Source: Labilibacter marinus | GTDB taxonomy: Bacteria; Bacteroidota; Bacteroidia; Bacteroidales; Marinilabiliaceae | Length of the DNA: 64,000 nucleotides | Assembly: GCF_001659685.2 (NCBI RefSeq) | Contig: NZ_LXYE02000024.1 | Location: 124,001-188,000 of the forward strand | Direction: 5' to 3' | Notes under the pieces: generated by a model | Databases searched by the model: none | Told to the model about the DNA's origin: nothing | Seen by the model: the letters and a program-made list of their open reading frames with translations, nothing else | Position numbers and translations under genes: made by a program | Shown here: one piece after another, positions 55,541 through 64,000 of the stretch | Layout: the number at the start of each line of letters is the position of its first letter | Numbering within the stretch: the stretch's first letter is position 1

Positions 55541-55633
55541 ACACACAGGTGGATGATTAAAAAAGATAAGCGAGTTTCTGAATGTGCAGAAAATTTTGGC
55601 ACATTTTCTTAAAAAAAATTTAAACAGATGAAA
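55541..55633 (+). repeat. Third leader-repeat copy, overlapping the start of the next gene
   Basis: Matches unit B at 38685-38758 at both ends: 'CACACAGG-N-GGATGATTA' (20 of 21 bases at 55541-55561 against 38685-38705) and AAATTTAAACAGATGAAA (55616-55633 against 38740-38757, identical). The middle differs and holds its own dyad, AATGTGC (55581-55587) with GCACATT (55599-55605). The ATG of the last segment is the start codon of the gene at 55628. Confidence 0.7.
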
Positions 55634-57880
55634 AATATACTATTTAAGAAGATCACTTTTCTCATACTATTATCGATATCTGCATATAGTTGCAAGTCAT
55701 CGATGGAGAAAAACTTTAAGAATCCTCCCGGTGAATTTAAACCGATGCCTTTTTGGCATATTAATGGGGATTTAACCACGGAAGGTATCCGCAAGCAGAT
55801 GAAAGATGCAAAGGATGCTGGGTTTTCAGGCGTCAGTTTGTTACCCTTGGCCGAAAAGAGTTCTACTCGCCCAGGTACTTCTCCAAAATTCCTTTCGGAT
55901 AAATATTTTGAACGTTATCAGGATATGATTGACATAGCGGAGGAATTAGATATGGAAATCATACTCTACGACGATAATGATTTTCCAAGTGGAATGGCTG
56001 GTGGAAAAATGCAAGAAAAATATCCTGACCACACCATGAAACGTTTAGATAAAATTGAACATGTTCTGAAAGGCCCTGCGCTTTTTACCGACAGCATTCC
56101 GGGTGTTCAGCTCATGGCGGCAGTGGCAATCAACCAACAAACCAAAGAACGCATAGAAATCAGTTCGTTTGTTAAAAATGGAATTATAGAATGGCAAGTT
56201 CCGAGTGGTAATTGGAGCATAATGCTGTTTCCTTTGATGAAAGATTCTTTCCATAAAAAATACTTGTGTATGGATTTTATGGATACTGTGGCAGTGCGTC
56301 ATATGATCAATGAAACCTACGAAAAGTACAAAGAGCGCTTTGGGCAGTATTTTGGAAACACCATAAAAACTACTTTTTTCGATGATGTTGGTTTTTGGAG
56401 GCATCCACGCAATTGGACGGGGCGTTTCAATGAAAAGTTTGAAGAATTAAACGGTTTTGATCCACGCCCGTATTATCCTGCTTTGTGGTATAATATTGGA
56501 TCAGATACAGAAGCTATTCGAAATGCTTTTTTTAATACACGTGCTGAATTACTGGCCGAAGGATTTCCTAAATTAGTGGGGCAGTGGAACGAGGCTAATG
56601 GACTGAATAGTACTGGACATCCTCCGGGTAATTACGACCCGACGCCCATTGATATGAATGCGGATATTTTTAAGTTTTACCGCTATACTCAAATTCCGCT
56701 AACCGATGCCATTATTCGATATCAATTTGGGCAAGATGGGCATAAATTGATTAGCTCTGCTGCCGACTATTACGATCGCCCTATGGTGGCTACTGAGATT
56801 TATGGTGCTTATAAGGAACACTCTTTCGATTCTTTGATGATGTATAGGGCTATGATGGATTTATTTGCTCGTGGGGTAAATATGGTTATCCCTCATGGCA
56901 TGTGGTACAATCCTAAAAAAGTTTACATTTCGCCATTAGTGTCTCCATACAGCGAGAAATTAGCAGATGCATTACCAGCCTACTCTAATTATGTTGGGCG
57001 AAGTAGTATGTTACTTAGAGGGGGACGCCGTGTAAGTGAAATTGGCGTAATGTATCCATTTGAAGGATTGGCAGGTTGGTTCTGTTTCGATAATCCAGAT
57101 AATATAAGACAAGGTTTTTATGTATCTCCTGAAACAGATTATCAGACTATCAGTGATTGGCTGACGAATGATATTCGTCGCGATTTCACCTTTGTACATC
57201 CTGAGTTTTTTATAGAAGATAAATACAGTGTTGTTAATGGTAAAGTAAAGTTGAATAATTCGGATAACTTTCAGGAATACAGTGTTATGATGTTAACAGG
57301 GAGTAATGTCATCTCCTTAAAAACACTTCAAAAACTAAAGACTTTTTATGATGACGGAGGAGCTATTGTTGCGACTACTCAGTTGCCGTTCAAGGCAATA
57401 GAACTTGGTAAAGATGCTGAAGTTATAGCACTAGTAGCGGCTATTTTTGGAGTAGATCCAACAAAACAGGAGAAGTATGCTACCCAAACCAATTCCAATG
57501 CACAGGGTGGACGTTCTATTTTTATTCGTCGAGCAGATAAGGAAAAAATAGGGCGTGTTTTAAAGGAGTATCAACCCTATCCTGATGTTATTTTTGCTGA
57601 CAATCCAGAATTAAAGACGGATCTAGGAAAGCTAAATTATATCCATAAAATAAAAGAAGGGAAGCATATCTATTTATTTACAAATTCGAGCGATGAAACT
57701 ATTTCAACAACTGTGCTGCTACGTGGCAAGTTGCAATCAGAAAAATGGAATCCGCACAATGGGCAAATTATAGAAGAAACAACGAGAGAAGAAGTTATTA
57801 TCAATACAAAAGTTTATACCAAAGTGGAAATTAAACTTCCTCCTGTGAAATCGATTTTTGTAGTAGGGAATAAAGAATAG
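55628..57880 (+). CDS. Divergent GH106-related protein, lipoprotein
   Basis: A 750-residue lipoprotein (lipobox 'SAYSC'). It opens like GH106 ('MEKNFKNPPGEFKPMPFWHI') and has the same general plan up to the second barrel motif ('MVATEIYGAY', E390, in place of 'AE[AS]FT'). At the first motif the canonical 'D-S-[YW]-E' reads 'FFDDVGF' (D252, D253), with Gly or Phe where the catalytic Glu is expected; 'NWTGRFNEKFEELNGFD' then aligns with the usual 'NWT'. The C-terminal jelly roll of the other four is missing, so the protein is about 200-400 residues shorter. It may be a related family with another specificity or a binding-only protein. It is followed directly by a GH106 gene. Confidence 0.8.
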   Translation: MKNILFKKITFLILLSISAYSCKSSMEKNFKNPPGEFKPMPFWHINGDLTTEGIRKQMKDAKDAGFSGVSLLPLAEKSSTRPGTSPKFLSDKYFERYQDMIDIAEELDMEIILYDDNDFPSGMAGGKMQEKYPDHTMKRLDKIEHVLKGPALFTDSIPGVQLMAAVAINQQTKERIEISSFVKNGIIEWQVPSGNWSIMLFPLMKDSFHKKYLCMDFMDTVAVRHMINETYEKYKERFGQYFGNTIKTTFFDDVGFWRHPRNWTGRFNEKFEELNGFDPRPYYPALWYNIGSDTEAIRNAFFNTRAELLAEGFPKLVGQWNEANGLNSTGHPPGNYDPTPIDMNADIFKFYRYTQIPLTDAIIRYQFGQDGHKLISSAADYYDRPMVATEIYGAYKEHSFDSLMMYRAMMDLFARGVNMVIPHGMWYNPKKVYISPLVSPYSEKLADALPAYSNYVGRSSMLLRGGRRVSEIGVMYPFEGLAGWFCFDNPDNIRQGFYVSPETDYQTISDWLTNDIRRDFTFVHPEFFIEDKYSVVNGKVKLNNSDNFQEYSVMMLTGSNVISLKTLQKLKTFYDDGGAIVATTQLPFKAIELGKDAEVIALVAAIFGVDPTKQEKYATQTNSNAQGGRSIFIRRADKEKIGRVLKEYQPYPDVIFADNPELKTDLGKLNYIHKIKEGKHIYLFTNSSDETISTTVLLRGKLQSEKWNPHNGQIIEETTREEVIINTKVYTKVEIKLPPVKSIFVVGNKE

Positions 57881-60800
57881 ATGCGTAATAAAAAAGGTAT
57901 TAATATGAAATTTTATACTGCACTTAGCTTTGCAATGTTATTGTGTTTCAATGTTTCTTTTGGACAGTCACTCCAAGACAACTTAGAACAAAACTTTAAA
58001 AAACCACCTGCCTCTGTAAAACCCAGAACATGGATGCATGCTATGGATGGCAATATGAGCAAAGAGGGTCTTACTAAAGATCTTGAAGCGATGGAACGAG
58101 TGGGAATTGGTGGTGTTTTACTATTTAATATAGATCAAAAAATTCCTGATGGAAGGATTAAGTATAATTCGCCACAACATCATGAAATGTTAAGTCATGC
58201 AGCTCAGGAATGTGAGCGTTTAGGTTTAAGCTTTGGCGTACACAATTGCGATGGATGGTCATCGAGTGGTGGCCCTTGGATTACTCCCGAGCAGAGCATG
58301 AAAATGGTGGTGTGTAGTGAAGTACAAACCACAGGTGGCGATATTGCGATGCGCTTGCCACAGCCCACTACTCGCGAAGATTATTACCGTGATATAGCTG
58401 TCGTAGCATATCCCGCCTTGCCCTCTGAAATGGACGATGTTCAGAATAAACCTATTATTACCTCTTCGGATACAAACCTTGAGCCTTTAGTTTTAATGAA
58501 TAATCGTTTGGATGATCGTACTGTTCTTAAAAAGCAAGGAAAATCATTGCCTTGGATTCAATATGCCTACTCAGACATGAAGAAAATACGTTCAGTCTTT
58601 ATCGTTTGTAATCAACGCGATCCGATTGCAACATTGCAAGTTTCTGATAATGGTGTTGATTTTACTGATGTGCGGGAATTATTTACTGTACGAACAGGAA
58701 AGCGCGAGTGGTCAATTAACGATAGCTTTGAACCTATAAGTGCAAAGTACTTTAGGGTTACTTTTAATCAAACTATGTCACTTCACGAAGCCAAACTGTT
58801 TTCTACACATTGCCTACATAATGTCATGGGACGCATCAGCATGGGGCGTACTGAGGATCATGCGATGACGCCAATTGGGGAGCCTGCTGCAGATATGGTT
58901 GTTGCTAAAGATCAGATAATTAATCTTAGTGATAAATTGCAGGAAGATGGCACTTTGAAAGCCTTTTTGCCCAAAGGTAATTGGACTATACTACGATTTG
59001 GTTATACGTCTACTGGCGCGTTTAATAACCCAGCTTCTGATTCTGGTCGTGGTTTAGAGTGTGATAAATTTAACCGTGAGGCGTTCAAGGTTCATTACGA
59101 TGCTTTTTCAAAGAAAGTGATAGATAATACCCGGGATATAGCTCCCAATGCGATGCAATACCTAGAGATAGATAGTTACGAAATGGGAGGTCAGAACTGG
59201 ACCAAGGAATACGTATCGATCTTCAATGAAAAATACAATTATAATATTATTGATTTCTTACCCTTGTATGCTGGACGTTTTGTAGAAAGTGCCAAAGCGT
59301 CAGAAGCTGTTTTGTGGGATGTGCGCCAGCTTAACTGCCAGTTAATGACTGATAATTACTTCGGATATTTTGCAGAACTGTGTACCACCGACGGTATCAA
59401 AAGCTACATAGAACCTTATGGGTTTGGCCCAGTAAATGATCTCGATGTAGGGGCAAAGGCAGATATTAATATGGGTGAATTTTGGATGGATCGTGAAATG
59501 ACGATGGTACAATCAGCTGTGTCGGCATCACATATTTATGGCAAAAATGTGACTTCTGCGGAGTCCTTTACTTCTAATCCTCAAATCAATTGGAAAGGTC
59601 ACCCAGGCAGGGCAAAAGTGTCGGGAGATTTGGCGTGGACATTTGGTATCAATGAGTTTATGTTTCACCGTTTTGCACATCAGGCCAATCCTAATGTAAG
59701 TCCAGGTATGACGATGGGGCGGTGGGGCTTTAATTTCGACAGGGTACAAACTTGGTGGGATAATGCCGGTGCAGCTTGGTTCAAGTACATTATGCGTGGT
59801 CAGTATTTACTGCGCCAAGGTCAACCCGTAGCAGATTTTTTAGTGTTTATTGGCGATGGTTCGCCTAACTCTGTTTTTCTGCGTAATGATTTTGAACCTG
59901 CTTTGCCTGCAGGAAGCAACTTCGACTGTGTAAATGCTGATGTGTTGATTAACCGTATTCAGGTTAAAGATAAGGCTTTGGTTTTACCCGAAGGAACACA
60001 GTATAAAGCCTTGGTGCTGAAAAATTGCAAAACGCTTTCGCTAAAAAGCTTGCAGCGTATCGACGAAATAGCCCAAGCAGGAGTGCCTATTATTGGAGAA
60101 ACGCCTGAGTGGGTAGCGGGCTATCTCAATTCTTCATCTGATAGTGCTGCTTTTGAGCAATGCAAAGTTAACTTGCGCCTACAAGATAATGTGTATGACG
60201 GATTTGTGTGGGACGAGATGATGAAGGCAGAACAAATAAGTTCCGATTTTACAGTTAAAGGAAGAATGGACATATCATTTGCACATCGCAGTATGGAGGA
60301 TAAACAAGACCTTTATTTCTTCTTTAATCCTGATTCTGCGGCACAGCGTTTCGAATGCACCTTTAGAGTGGATGGAAAGCTACCCGAGTTATGGAATCCT
60401 ATGACGGGTGAAGTAGTGAAATCAGCTCAATTTGCACAAGCTAATGGGCAGACCAAGGTATGGGTTGATTTGGAATCTCAGGAGTCCGTTTTTGTGGTGT
60501 TTAGAACTTCGGCAAAAGGAGTCCCTTCTGCATCACCAGAGCCACTCGATGCCACTTGCTTTACTTTGACCAACGATCTCAAGATTCAAAAAGAAACCCT
60601 TGTGAATTCCCAGTCAATAGAGCTTAACAATGCTTGGAGAGTGACTTTTCCTGAGGTTAAAACGGAACAAAAGAGTTATGATTTTCCCCAACTTATTGAT
60701 TGGACGACTCACTCGGCTGATGTGGTGAAATACTATTCGGGCACTGCCATTTATGAAAATGAATTCCTTGTGAATAAAAAGATGTTGGCAGAAAATCAAA

Positions 60801-61180
60801 GAGTCGCCTTAGATTTGGGTGAGGTAAATATTGCAGCTAAGGTTTTCATCAATGGTCAGAACCTAGGTGTAATATGGATGGCCCCTTATCGGGTAGATGT
60901 AACTGATGCGCTACAAAGAGGTAAAAACACGATTAAGATAGAAGTGACTAATCAATGGACTAACCGTTTGATTGGTGACGAGCAGTTTCCAAACGAAACA
61001 GGATTCGACCGCAAAGCAGATATGATGCCTGATTGGTTTTTGAACAATGAGGCAGCCGCTATTAACCAACGTTCCACATTTACGATTACCAATTTTTACA
61101 ATAAAAAATCTAAGCTTATACCAGCAGGATTATGTGGTCCTGTACAACTAATGCTTTCTGAAAAAGTAATACAAGAATAG
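57881..61180 (+). CDS. GH106 alpha-L-rhamnosidase
   Basis: A 1099-residue exported enzyme; the ATG follows the previous stop directly (TAG-ATG), and a second ATG at 57905 is equally good for the signal ('MKFYTALSFAMLLCFNVSFG'). GH106 motifs: 'NFKKPPASVKPRTWMHA', a discoidin-like insert (about 200-310), 'EIDSYEMGGQNWT' (D431, E434), 'SAESFTSNPQINWKGHP' (E561), and the C-terminal jelly roll ('VALDLGEVNIAAKVFINGQN', 'QWTNRLIGDEQ'). It closely resembles the protein at 48029-51295 in domain order. Coupling to the divergent GH106 upstream suggests they act on the same fragment. Confidence 0.92.
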   Translation: MRNKKGINMKFYTALSFAMLLCFNVSFGQSLQDNLEQNFKKPPASVKPRTWMHAMDGNMSKEGLTKDLEAMERVGIGGVLLFNIDQKIPDGRIKYNSPQHHEMLSHAAQECERLGLSFGVHNCDGWSSSGGPWITPEQSMKMVVCSEVQTTGGDIAMRLPQPTTREDYYRDIAVVAYPALPSEMDDVQNKPIITSSDTNLEPLVLMNNRLDDRTVLKKQGKSLPWIQYAYSDMKKIRSVFIVCNQRDPIATLQVSDNGVDFTDVRELFTVRTGKREWSINDSFEPISAKYFRVTFNQTMSLHEAKLFSTHCLHNVMGRISMGRTEDHAMTPIGEPAADMVVAKDQIINLSDKLQEDGTLKAFLPKGNWTILRFGYTSTGAFNNPASDSGRGLECDKFNREAFKVHYDAFSKKVIDNTRDIAPNAMQYLEIDSYEMGGQNWTKEYVSIFNEKYNYNIIDFLPLYAGRFVESAKASEAVLWDVRQLNCQLMTDNYFGYFAELCTTDGIKSYIEPYGFGPVNDLDVGAKADINMGEFWMDREMTMVQSAVSASHIYGKNVTSAESFTSNPQINWKGHPGRAKVSGDLAWTFGINEFMFHRFAHQANPNVSPGMTMGRWGFNFDRVQTWWDNAGAAWFKYIMRGQYLLRQGQPVADFLVFIGDGSPNSVFLRNDFEPALPAGSNFDCVNADVLINRIQVKDKALVLPEGTQYKALVLKNCKTLSLKSLQRIDEIAQAGVPIIGETPEWVAGYLNSSSDSAAFEQCKVNLRLQDNVYDGFVWDEMMKAEQISSDFTVKGRMDISFAHRSMEDKQDLYFFFNPDSAAQRFECTFRVDGKLPELWNPMTGEVVKSAQFAQANGQTKVWVDLESQESVFVVFRTSAKGVPSASPEPLDATCFTLTNDLKIQKETLVNSQSIELNNAWRVTFPEVKTEQKSYDFPQLIDWTTHSADVVKYYSGTAIYENEFLVNKKMLAENQRVALDLGEVNIAAKVFINGQNLGVIWMAPYRVDVTDALQRGKNTIKIEVTNQWTNRLIGDEQFPNETGFDRKADMMPDWFLNNEAAAINQRSTFTITNFYNKKSKLIPAGLCGPVQLMLSEKVIQE

Positions 61181-61275
61181 CTTTATAGGCTGATTGAATG
61201 AAATGTTAAAGGAATGATGTGCTTGAGTGTGTCTTACTTCCTTCTTCTTGCAAACGAAATAGCTGATTTTTGTGA

Positions 61276-61359
61276 CCGGAAAACATCTGGAAATATGAAG
61301 AAAAGTTCTTTCTAGAACCTGAGGAAATCGAGGTCTTTAATGTAGTCGAAGTAGAATAA
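61276..61359 (+). pseudogene. Possible remnant of a protein C-terminus
   Basis: In the 208-bp gap before the GH59 gene, one frame reads 'PENIWKYEEKFFLEPEEI' and 'EVFNVVEVE', then TAA, with stops just before it. It has the composition of a real protein tail but no family could be recognised. Listed because the locus holds other gene remnants. Confidence 0.25.
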
Positions 61360-61388
61360 ATTAAGTGTCTAACTAAGAGTAATTTGAT

Positions 61389-63695
61389 ATGAGATTAATT
61401 GTAATATTATTTTTATGCTTGTGTTCGGTGACACAGGCCATTGAAGTGAAGGATTTAAAATGTGAGTTTAAAACCAATCCCATCGGGATAACAAGTGCAA
61501 AGCCCAGTTTTAGTTGGACATTTATAGGCGATAATAAAAGTGCGGAGCAAGGAGGATATCGGATTTGTATGGCCACGAGTATTGAAAGGCTCAAATATCC
61601 TGATATTTGGGATACGGGTCCAACGAGTACATCAGAAACGGGTCCGTTTGCGTTTTTGGGTGAGCCCTTAACTTCAGGCCAAAAAGTGTATTGGAAGGTT
61701 ATTGTTTGGGGTAACAATAGGGGTGCAAAACATAGCGAGCCGGCTTGGTTCGAAATGGGTGAAATTGAGAATCCTGAAAAAGCTTTTGAACCTCCTGTTT
61801 TTGATCAGAAAAATGGCGTAGTTAAAATCACTTTAAAAGCCAATGATGAGGGTAGAACATTTGAAGGTATTGGTGGCGTAAGTGCTGGGGGTTCCACAGA
61901 TTTGTTGTACGATTATACTGATCCTCATCGTAGCCAAATTCTAGATATTCTATTCAAACCTAAATTTGGAGCAGGTTTTCAGCATCTTAAAGTAGAAATG
62001 GGTGGAGGAGAAAACTCAACATGTGGTTCAGAACCATCGCATGCTATTACTCGTGAGGAGTTGAAGAATCCCGTATCTAGGGGATACGAATTTTGGTTGT
62101 TGAAAGAAGCCAAGGACAGAAATGCGGATATGATTTTAGAATACCTGCCCTGGAGTTTTCCTGCTTATCTAAAACCAAATATCTATACCAAAGAGTCGGC
62201 CGAGTATTTTGTTTCATTTTTAGATGTGGCTAAACGCGATTGGGGTTTGGATATGGATTGGGTGGCAGCAGCCGAAAACGAAAACTATACCGACCGCAAT
62301 TGGCTGGTGAATGATGTGCGACCATTGTTGGATGCAAGAGGCTACCAAAATGTGAAAATTCAAGGTCCCGACGATAATAGTGGTGACTGGCAAATATTTG
62401 AAGAACTAGAAAAAGATCCTGAGTTTGAAAAGGTCATTGAGGCTGTTGGGTATCATTATATAAGCGGGCGAGAGTTTACAGAGGATATGGTGGATGGCCG
62501 TGGACGTCCAACGACTGAAAAAGCAAAGGCATCGGGTACTTCACTTTGGGCTAGTGAAGATTGGAGCTGGACAGGTAAAGATTGGGGAGGTGCAGGTGCT
62601 CTAAATCTAGCTCGTTTGTACAACAAATTTTATATACGCGATAAAATAACCAAAACCTTAATTTGGGCACCCATTGGTTCCATTTATAAATCGGTTACAT
62701 GGGATAAAGCAGGAGCCATGATAGCGAATAGCCCTTGGAGTGGTTATTACGAAGTGTGGCCAACCATTTGGGCTACTGCACATACTACCCAGTTTGCCGA
62801 TCCACATAGCTGGCAATATTTAGATAAAGGATGCGGATTGTTTCATGCATCTACCTACAAGGGCAGCTGTGTTACTCTAAAAGAAAAAAACAGCTCAAAC
62901 TGGAGTATGATTATATGTACAGAAGAAACTGAAAAATTGGAGGTAAGTATCAGTAAAGGCTTATCGGATAAAATAGTGCATGTATGGAAATCTGATGAAA
63001 ATGATCAGTTTGTGCAACAGAAAAGCATTGAACCTACAAATAGAGCATTTACCATTGAACTTGATCCTAAATGTATTTACTCATTAACAACTACAGAGGG
63101 GCAGCAGAAAGGACAATATGAGATACCTGAAGAAACTGCATTCCCGTTCCCTTACAAAGAGGACTATGAGGATAGGGAAGCAGGTGATTTGCCAAAATAT
63201 CATTCGGATCAAACAGGTAGCTTCGTTATTGCAAAAAGAGAAGATGGAAGCAACTGTTTAAAGCAAATAAATCCGGAACAAGGTTACGATTGGATGCGCG
63301 TTTATCGGCGCTCAAACATTAAACCGAACACCTTGGTGGGAGATGTTAACTGGAAAGATTTTACTTGCAGTGTTGATGTTTTTATAGAAGGTGGTAATGT
63401 AGAACTCGGAGGCAGAGTTAAGGGAAGTTATTTGAAAGGTTATCGTTTTATGCTTGAAAAAAGTGGGCGTTGGAAACTTGTTTTTGACAAAAAAACACTT
63501 GCAAAAGGGCGCATCGATAATTTTGATGGAGCCATTTGGCACAAGATCAAACTTCAGTTTCGAGGTAAAGAGATTCAAGCCTTTGTAGATGGAGAATTCG
63601 CAGCAAAGGTAAATCACGAAAGTCCATCTGGTTATGTTTTGTTGGGTAGCTCGTACAATACTAACCTATTTGATAATTTGGTGATATCAAATTAG
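61389..63695 (+). CDS. GH59-like galactosidase with a GH78-type N-terminal domain
   Basis: A 768-residue exported protein (signal 'MRLIVILFLCLCSVTQA'). Residues about 18-128 are the Fn3-like N-terminal domain of GH78 rhamnosidases ('VKDLKCEFKTNPIGI', 'KPSFSWTF', 'VYWKVIVWGNN'). From about 145 on it is a GH59-type TIM barrel, the galactocerebrosidase family: 'TFEGIGGVSAGGSTDLLYDY', acid/base region 'VAAAENENYTD' (E296, E298), nucleophile region 'LWASEDWSWTG' (E390) and 'WATAHTTQF'. A lectin-like domain covers about 585-768 ('DWMRVYRRSNI', 'SYLKGYRFMLEKSGRWKLV'). It probably cuts beta-galactosides. A fragment of a similar gene lies at 55306-55458. Confidence 0.85.
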   Translation: MRLIVILFLCLCSVTQAIEVKDLKCEFKTNPIGITSAKPSFSWTFIGDNKSAEQGGYRICMATSIERLKYPDIWDTGPTSTSETGPFAFLGEPLTSGQKVYWKVIVWGNNRGAKHSEPAWFEMGEIENPEKAFEPPVFDQKNGVVKITLKANDEGRTFEGIGGVSAGGSTDLLYDYTDPHRSQILDILFKPKFGAGFQHLKVEMGGGENSTCGSEPSHAITREELKNPVSRGYEFWLLKEAKDRNADMILEYLPWSFPAYLKPNIYTKESAEYFVSFLDVAKRDWGLDMDWVAAAENENYTDRNWLVNDVRPLLDARGYQNVKIQGPDDNSGDWQIFEELEKDPEFEKVIEAVGYHYISGREFTEDMVDGRGRPTTEKAKASGTSLWASEDWSWTGKDWGGAGALNLARLYNKFYIRDKITKTLIWAPIGSIYKSVTWDKAGAMIANSPWSGYYEVWPTIWATAHTTQFADPHSWQYLDKGCGLFHASTYKGSCVTLKEKNSSNWSMIICTEETEKLEVSISKGLSDKIVHVWKSDENDQFVQQKSIEPTNRAFTIELDPKCIYSLTTTEGQQKGQYEIPEETAFPFPYKEDYEDREAGDLPKYHSDQTGSFVIAKREDGSNCLKQINPEQGYDWMRVYRRSNIKPNTLVGDVNWKDFTCSVDVFIEGGNVELGGRVKGSYLKGYRFMLEKSGRWKLVFDKKTLAKGRIDNFDGAIWHKIKLQFRGKEIQAFVDGEFAAKVNHESPSGYVLLGSSYNTNLFDNLVISN

Positions 63696-63774
63696 AATTT
63701 TACAAAGGAAATTTATGCTCATATACTAGGCTTACCTGATGGTTATTCCATTATAAATTAATAACAGTAAAAGA

Positions 63775-64000
63775 ATGATTTTTAAAAATATATTTAAGTT
63801 GCCCGTAATACTAATCGCTTCAATATTATTGATGTTAAGCGCGTGTTCAACTAAAAATGACGGGTTAATATATGTGAATCAACAACGTTTAGAAAAAGTC
63901 AAAGACTACATTTCAAAAAACGATACTTTTTATCTTAACGCATATCATTATCTCATTGAAGAGGCCGATAACGAATTGGAGGGAATTGTTAATCCGGTTA
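63775..64000 (+). CDS. Lipoprotein, possibly alginate-lyase-like; cut by the window end
   Basis: The ATG at 63775 opens a frame that runs off the window after 75 codons. The lipoprotein signal is clear ('ILIASILLMLSAC', Cys at about 24). The following 'QRLEKVKDYISKNDTFYLNA' and 'YHYLIEEADNELEG' resemble the start of alginate-lyase-superfamily (alpha/alpha)-toroid proteins common in PULs ('Y...L...AD..L'). Only this N-terminal part is seen, so activity cannot be judged. It lies 79 bases after the GH59 stop. Confidence 0.5.
   Translation, partial: MIFKNIFKLPVILIASILLMLSACSTKNDGLIYVNQQRLEKVKDYISKNDTFYLNAYHYLIEEADNELEGIVNPV

Noticed and set aside
42677-61180. Recent tandem duplication of the GH106 genes
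   Set aside because: The four proteins share motifs and domain order but differ throughout, with different inserts, so they are old paralogues.
1-64000. Classical ulvan PUL
   Set aside because: Sulfatases and rhamnosidases fit, but no recognised ulvan lyase (PL24, PL25, PL28, PL40) or GH88/GH105 is present in the window, so the substrate is left open.

Overview
The window is AT-rich DNA from a member of the Bacteroidota. The evidence is two SusC/SusD pairs, a one-protein hybrid two-component regulator, a protein with a type IX secretion (Por) sorting tail, many lipoprotein signal peptides, and TAnnTTTG-type -7 elements. The number of sulfatases suggests a marine or algal-polysaccharide lifestyle; that is inference. 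No rRNA, tRNA, CRISPR array or intact insertion sequence was seen.

Almost the whole window is one very large polysaccharide utilization locus (PUL), cut at both ends. It opens with the 3' end of a GH78-type rhamnosidase (1-336) and a GH43-like enzyme (490-1812). The uptake operon follows (2272-13242): SusC, SusD, a second SusC, a second SusD and a surface glycan-binding lipoprotein, closed by a strong terminator. A hybrid two-component regulator lies on the minus strand (13886-17905) and faces away from a catabolic operon (18300-26281): GH2-like enzyme, beta-helix protein with T9SS tail, sulfatase, nucleoside-hydrolase-like protein. A small block unrelated to glycans interrupts the PUL (26284-29340): Lrp/AsnC regulator, aminotransferase, RidA, and an HExxH lipoprotein gene broken by a stop codon. 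From 29696 to 63695 comes a long run of glycosidases and sulfatases: four GH78-type proteins, four GH106 enzymes, one divergent GH106 relative, four more sulfatases, and a GH59-like enzyme carrying a GH78-type N-terminal domain. The window ends inside a lipoprotein gene that may be a polysaccharide lyase.

Together the genes point to a sulfated, rhamnose-rich polysaccharide with other sugars attached (galactosyl or uronyl for GH2/GH59; pentosyl for GH43). An ulvan or rhamnan-sulfate type green-algal glycan is a reasonable guess, but no recognised ulvan lyase or GH88/GH105 enzyme is in the window. A likely work order is cleavage outside the cell by the T9SS-exported beta-helix protein, binding and import by the two SusCD pairs, then desulfation and exo-cleavage by the periplasmic or lipid-anchored enzymes, with the hybrid regulator sensing a fragment.

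The most unusual observations are: gene remnants between the rhamnosidases (a decayed sulfatase at 51327-51650 and a fragment of the neighbouring GH59 gene at 55306-55458); a repeated hairpin leader upstream of two genes (38591-38758 and 55541-55633) with one compensatory base-pair swap; the GH78N-GH59 domain fusion; a GH2-like and a GH106-like protein that lack expected catalytic glutamates; and the amino-acid-metabolism island inside the PUL.
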